From: JAQUGA01 sp964521105
Lineage (GTDB): Bacteria > Bacteroidota > Bacteroidia > Bacteroidales > WCHB1-69
NCBI GenBank assembly: GCA_964521105.1
Contig: CAZFPO010000122.1
Location: 1 to 8,498, forward strand
Reading direction: 5' to 3'
Length of the DNA stretch: 8,498 bases
Position 1 is the first letter of the stretch; every line of letters starts with the position of its first letter. Below the pieces are notes generated by a model, which saw only the letters and a list, made by a program, of their open reading frames with translations, was not told where the DNA came from and did no database searches. The translations under genes were made by a program, and so were the position numbers. This document shows positions 5,916 to 8,498 of this stretch, in pieces.

Positions 5916-6218
5916 TCAGTTCATATCATTATCCATCATTACTCCATACTTACAAACTGGAGGATTTTTATCAGGACGAATAGGTTTCCTTATACTATCT
6001 TTTCGAATAGGTTTTGGCTTATTTGCAATGGGTTTGTTTTCGGGCTTTATTGTATCTTTTATGGGTTGAGTTTCGTTTACAACAACCGAATCGGGCTTTT
6101 CGGGAGCCTCTTCATTTGTCTTTTTTTCGCTGTTTGATTGACACGACATTAAAAACACAATCATTATACCCATAATTCGAAGGCTATAACGTAAAATATT
6201 TTGTTTAATTTTTTTCAT
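5916..6218 (-). CDS. KYG-motif small lipoprotein, first tandem paralog
   Basis: This is a 100-residue predicted lipoprotein with lipobox FLMSC (Cys26), a Lys/Pro/Glu-rich linker, and the motif CKYG (89-92) followed by VMMDNDMN. The cysteine just before KYG is the only cysteine in the mature chain apart from the lipidated one. I chose the ATG at 6216-6218 because it gives the same MKKIKQNIL start as the paralog; a TTG 21 bases upstream would add an implausible leader in front of the signal peptide. It lies 34 bp after the radical SAM gene in the same direction. CxYG-type motifs are what I remember from the lipoproteins paired with Bacteroidales radical SAM enzymes (TIGR04134). Function unknown; role as a substrate is inferred. 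Confidence 0.75.
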   Translation of the reverse strand: MKKIKQNILRYSLRIMGIMIVFLMSCQSNSEKKTNEEAPEKPDSVVVNETQPIKDTIKPENKPIANKPKPIRKDSIRKPIRPDKNPPVCKYGVMMDNDMN

Positions 6219-6252
6219 AATTAAAGAATGTTTCACCAAAGATACAAAAATA

Positions 6253-7350
6253 TTATTTCACAGCTTCCTGCAGCATTTTATAATGACATCGTAACACATC
6301 GTGGTTGTCAAAATCTCGCAGATGCAAGCCATTTCCATTGCACCATTTAAACTCTTTGCAACCGGCGCATAAGCCTTCTTTAGCCCATTTTCGATTTCGC
6401 ATGATTTCAAATTTGTTATTCCATACATCCAAAAACGAATCGGTATAAATATTTCCTTGAATTACCTTCCTGCTATTGTTGGGGCAAGCTGAAATAGAGC
6501 CATCATTTAATACCGAACCTACATTTATTCCTGCTCGGCAAAAGAAAAGTCCATCACGAACCTCTCCTTCATAACTTCCCAAATATGCTTCGCATCCAAA
6601 GCTCGTATCAATTTGTCCTTCGACACGACACTCAACAATAAAATCTAAAATCTGCTTGAGTTGAATCGCATCAATTTGAAGCATGGGATCTTCCTTCGCT
6701 CTTCCAATCGGGTCGATGGCAAAAATTCGCCAATGTCGAACTCCAATATCCATTAAATGTTGTTTTATTTCGTGAAGTTGATGGATGTTTTTTTGAGTAA
6801 TACAAGTAACCACATCAAAAACAATTGTGCCATTATCTGCCACTATTTTTATTGCATTTGATGCTCTTTCAAACGAATGTGGATTTCCTCTCAACCAATT
6901 ATGACTCTCTTCGAGTCCATCGAGGCTTATGGTAATTGATTTTAAACCAGCGTTTAAAAGTTCCTTAAATCGTTCTTCGGAAAGTGCATAACCATTGCTG
7001 ACCATGCCCCAAGGAAATCCCATTTTGTTAAGTTCGGTGCCAACATACGCTAAATCTTTGCGAACCAAAGGCTCACCACCAGTGATAACAACCATTACTT
7101 TGTTTGGATTATATTGCGTAGCAACTGATTTGGCAACAGCTAAAAAGTCGTCAGCTGGCATATCTTTGGCTTGTCCTTCGCTGTGGCAATCGCTTCCGCA
7201 ATGCAAGCAGTTGATATTACAGCGAACTGTACATTCCCAGAAAAAATAGCTTAAATCATGAATTTTTGCTTGAACATCAACAAACTTCGAATGAATGTTC
7301 AAAGCCATTTTTCTTCTAAAAGAAGGCTCAATATTTCTTTTCGTTGTCAA
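6253..7350 (-). CDS. Radical SAM/SPASM enzyme of the rSAM/lipoprotein type
   Basis: This cytoplasmic radical SAM enzyme has 365 residues from the TTG at 7348-7350. The cluster motif CNINCLHC supplies Cys44, Cys48 and Cys51 (CX3CX2C). ITGGEP (89-94) binds SAM, and ITISLDGLEESHNWLRG (139-155) is typical of peptide-modifying members. The C-terminal SPASM-like region has Cys271, Cys289, Cys328, Cys331, Cys337 and Cys355, plus Cys253. Where the usual CX2CX5CX3C has its last Cys, this protein has Gly341 (WCNGNGLHLR). WC.GNG.HLR is what I recall for the family paired with lipoproteins (TIGR04133). The TTG lies 2 bp after the stop of a KYG lipoprotein, which suggests translational coupling; the ATG at 7306-7308 (351 residues) is the alternative start. 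Flanking genes encode three KYG lipoproteins, its probable substrates. The reaction it performs is unknown. Confidence 0.88.
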   Translation of the reverse strand: MTTKRNIEPSFRRKMALNIHSKFVDVQAKIHDLSYFFWECTVRCNINCLHCGSDCHSEGQAKDMPADDFLAVAKSVATQYNPNKVMVVITGGEPLVRKDLAYVGTELNKMGFPWGMVSNGYALSEERFKELLNAGLKSITISLDGLEESHNWLRGNPHSFERASNAIKIVADNGTIVFDVVTCITQKNIHQLHEIKQHLMDIGVRHWRIFAIDPIGRAKEDPMLQIDAIQLKQILDFIVECRVEGQIDTSFGCEAYLGSYEGEVRDGLFFCRAGINVGSVLNDGSISACPNNSRKVIQGNIYTDSFLDVWNNKFEIMRNRKWAKEGLCAGCKEFKWCNGNGLHLRDFDNHDVLRCHYKMLQEAVK

Positions 7351-7352
7351 AA

Positions 7353-7529
7353 TTAAACCTTTTGATTTGAATTTTGAGGAGCAATATAATTGAATTCAGT
7401 GGTTCTAATTCCGTATTTTGTTACAGGCGGAGGTCCGTATTTGGTTGCTCTTTTATGTGATCGACAGCCACAAATAAGCATAGCTGCACTTATGATAAAA
7501 AGAAGAAATGCGTATTTTGTCTTTTTCAT
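7353..7529 (-). CDS. Short lipoprotein with two KYG motifs, rSAM partner
   Basis: This is a 58-residue predicted lipoprotein. A hydrophobic signal (residues 5-19) ends at the lipobox ICGC (Cys22), leaving a mature chain of only 37 residues. That chain contains two KYG motifs, ATKYGPPP (28-35) and VTKYGIRTTEF (36-46), eight residues apart. I chose the ATG at 7527-7529 because it starts directly before the signal peptide; a longer reading from an upstream start would run through the promoter region. The stop codon is 2 bp before the radical SAM start. Size, lipidation and repeated motif suggest that it is the main substrate of the radical SAM enzyme. This is inferred from neighbourhood and from KYG being shared with the two downstream lipoproteins, which are otherwise different in sequence. 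Confidence 0.75.
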   Translation of the reverse strand: MKKTKYAFLLFIISAAMLICGCRSHKRATKYGPPPVTKYGIRTTEFNYIAPQNSNQKV

Positions 7530-7550
7530 TTTCCGAAAATTTGAACTATA

Positions 7551-7558
7551 CAAAAATA
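7551..7558 (-). promoter_or_regulatory. Possible -7 element for the lipoprotein/rSAM operon
   Basis: On the minus strand TATTTTTG matches the TAnnTTTG element and lies 21 bases before the ATG of the first lipoprotein. I see no TTTG at the usual distance upstream (the nearest TTG is only 12 bases away), and the region is AT-rich, so chance is a real possibility. Confidence 0.35.
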
Positions 7559-7593
7559 CAAAAAAATGTTCAAGTTTGTTTTTTATTTTAGTT

Positions 7594-7809
7594 TTCCTGC
7601 CATCAAGACTCAAAGACAATAAGGTTCACTAAGTTTTCTTCGTGTAACTTCGTGCCTTACTGACTTTGTGGCATTTTTTTAAAAGAAAAATATTTTCCAT
7701 TCTATTTCAACACAACTCGATTTATGAATAAAGGGTTACACTATGTTCCACAGAGTACTCACAGGGTTTCACAGTGTTTTTTCTTTATCTTACACTGTGC
7801 AACACTATG
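7594..7809. repeat. Direct repeat unit, copy A
   Basis: This is the first of two copies. It begins TTCCTGCCA, has a degenerate first half containing AAGGTTCACTAAGTTTTCTT, and then a core at 7682-7809 that is identical to copy B (8001-8129) except for one T in a T run. The core contains a perfect hairpin (CACAGTGT at 7770-7777 and ACACTGTG at 7792-7799). All six frames are closed by frequent stops. The repeat lies just upstream of the lipoprotein/rSAM operon. Confidence 0.9.
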
Positions 7810-7847
7810 CCTACCAAAGGTAGATAAACCCATTGCGTAGCAATCTG
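7810..7847. repeat. Double-palindrome insertion at the end of repeat copy A
   Basis: About 38 bp are present here and absent from the matching place in copy B (8129/8130). They contain two small hairpins, CTACC-AAA-GGTAG (7811-7823) and ATTGC-GTA-GCAAT (7832-7844). TG occurs on both sides, as a 2-bp target duplication would leave. It looks like a tiny palindromic element inserted into the repeat, or a segment lost from copy B. Confidence 0.6.
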
Positions 7848-7894
7848 TGTAACACTGTGTAATTACAAAAAATCAGTTCAAATTAAAAAAAAAG

Positions 7895-8129
7895 TTCCTG
7901 CCACTAAGACTCTAAGACAGTAAGGTTCACTAAGTTTTCTTCGTATATCTTTGTGGCTTCGTGCCCAGCCACGGCTGGTAAACTTTGTGGCTGTTTTTTG
8001 AAAGAAAAATATTTTCCATTCTATTTCAACACAACTCGATTTATGAATAAAGGGTTACACTATGTTCCACAGAGTACTCACAGGGTTTCACAGTGTTTTT
8101 TTCTTTATCTTACACTGTGCAACACTATG
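7895..8129. repeat. Direct repeat unit, copy B
   Basis: This is the second copy of the unit at 7594-7809, offset by 301 bp at the start and 319-320 bp in the core. The first half is diverged and carries an extra palindrome. The core at 8001-8129 differs from copy A by one additional T. The hairpin CACAGTGT/ACACTGTG recurs at 8089-8096 and 8112-8119. The near-identity of the cores against the divergence of the flanks suggests recent duplication or gene conversion. Confidence 0.9.
7965..7978. repeat. 14-bp palindrome inside repeat copy B
   Basis: CCAGCCACGGCTGG is a perfect 6-bp dyad with a 2-base centre. Copy A has TTACTG at this place (CGTGCC-TTACTG-ACTTTGTGG), so the palindrome and the following TAA are specific to copy B. 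It is much richer in G+C than its surroundings, like the other small palindromes of this window. Confidence 0.65.
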
Positions 8130-8177
8130 TAACTTCTTTTTTTACAAAGAGAATCAATTTTGATGAAAAATCAAAGA

Positions 8178-8207
8178 ACCATCGTTGGTGACAACACCAA
8201 CAATGGT
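8178..8207 (-). terminator. Strong hairpin after the nucleotidyltransferase remnant, possible terminator
   Basis: A 13-bp stem with one mismatch (8178-8190, ACCATCGTTGGTG; 8195-8207, CACCAACAATGGT) has the loop ACAA. It lies 41 bp after the stop codon of the nucleotidyltransferase remnant. On the minus strand it is followed by TTCTTTGATTTTTC, a broken T tract. A terminator is plausible, and a palindromic repeat like those nearby is the alternative. Confidence 0.5.
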
Positions 8208-8248
8208 GAAAAAAGTAAATATCTTGGATGAAATTACTAGCCAAACAA

Positions 8249-8498
8249 TTATGTCTTCTTGTAAAAAACAATACCTACCCTATTTATATGTTCTATTAGC
8301 TCAATGGATTTAAGTTTTTTTAAAATGGAAACATCAAAAAAATAAGGAGTATTTAATTCTTCTAGTTCCATGCATATTTTTGAAAGTTCAGATTCGGAAA
8401 TTTCTCCTTCTATTGTTAAATCAATATCAGAGCCCTCCTTGTAATTCTGACTAACGTCAATTTTAAGTGTTTATAATCAGATAGTTGCAAATTCAAAG
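8249..8498 (-). pseudogene. MNT-fold nucleotidyltransferase, frameshifted and cut by the window edge
   Basis: Minus-strand translation ending at the TAA at 8249-8251 reads NYKEGSDIDLTIEGE, then a helix and TPYFFDVSILKKL, and ends IVFYKKT. GSDIDL carries the DxD metal-binding pair of MNT nucleotidyltransferases, and FDVSIL supplies the third acidic residue. These are the antitoxin or self-AMPylating partners of HEPN toxins. The normal family sequence before NYK is LFGSRAKG. Here this frame reads LKIDVSQ and meets a TAA at 8471-8473, while another frame upstream reads SDYKHLKLTL, which would join naturally to FGSRAKG. The simplest reading is a deletion of about 16 bp at 8445-8452 that removes the GSRA motif and shifts the frame. 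No HEPN gene is visible downstream; a partner could lie beyond 8498. Confidence 0.6.

Noticed and set aside
6219..6239. TTG start of the first ~100-residue lipoprotein
   Set aside because: The paralog begins at the equivalent of the internal ATG, and a seven-residue leader before the signal peptide is unlikely.
7530..7619. Longer lipoprotein start giving 88 residues
   Set aside because: The extra N-terminus would put 30 residues before the signal peptide and overlap the promoter and repeat region.
7390..7632. 80-codon plus-strand frame over the first lipoprotein
   Set aside because: Antisense to a lipoprotein with a good signal peptide; it also runs into the non-coding repeat unit.
7594..8129. 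CRISPR array
   Set aside because: Only two copies, more than 100 bp long and 319-320 bp apart, with no regular spacers and no cas genes.

Overview
The window reads as chromosomal DNA from an AT-rich member of the Bacteroidota, most likely Bacteroidales or a close relative. The clues are the short SerA that lacks a C-terminal regulatory domain, the DUF1015 and DUF4476 genes, several matches to the Bacteroidota promoter element TAnnTTTG, a general lack of Shine-Dalgarno sites, and intergenic repeats of the type common in that phylum. Every gene I can support lies on the minus strand, so transcription runs from high to low coordinates.

Right edge (about 7530-8498): the 3' part of an MNT-fold nucleotidyltransferase gene that looks broken by a small deletion, a strong hairpin, and about 550 bp of non-coding direct repeats. 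Two copies of a roughly 215-235 bp unit, 319-320 bp apart, share a near-identical 128 bp core. Each copy carries a different short palindromic insertion.

Middle right (5584-7529): a compact set of four genes that is the most interesting part of the window. A 58-residue lipoprotein with two KYG motifs is followed, 2 bp later, by a radical SAM/SPASM enzyme and then by two tandem, recently duplicated ~100-residue lipoproteins. Each of these two ends shortly after a single KYG motif. This resembles the Bacteroidales rSAM/lipoprotein arrangement (families I recall as TIGR04133 and TIGR04134), in which a radical SAM enzyme is thought to modify a partner lipoprotein. I infer that KYG marks the modified site.

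Middle (about 5100-5583): a non-coding island of nested repeats: an inverted repeat enclosing a fragment that reads like the start of a four-helix-bundle gene, a 19 bp tandem duplication, two hairpins (one a perfect 24 bp stem with a 3-nt loop), and a dispersed-type repeat.

Left (1051-5010): serC (phosphoserine aminotransferase), a terminator-like hairpin, serA (phosphoglycerate dehydrogenase), a four-helix-bundle protein and a DUF1015 protein. SerA and SerC make phosphoserine. No phosphoserine phosphatase gene is present, and the DUF1015 protein carries a DGHHR motif like that of ParB-fold serine kinases, so a role in serine metabolism is a reasonable hypothesis.

Far left (109-927): a secreted DUF4476 protein with a Gly/Asn/Tyr-rich linker, ending in a clear intrinsic terminator.
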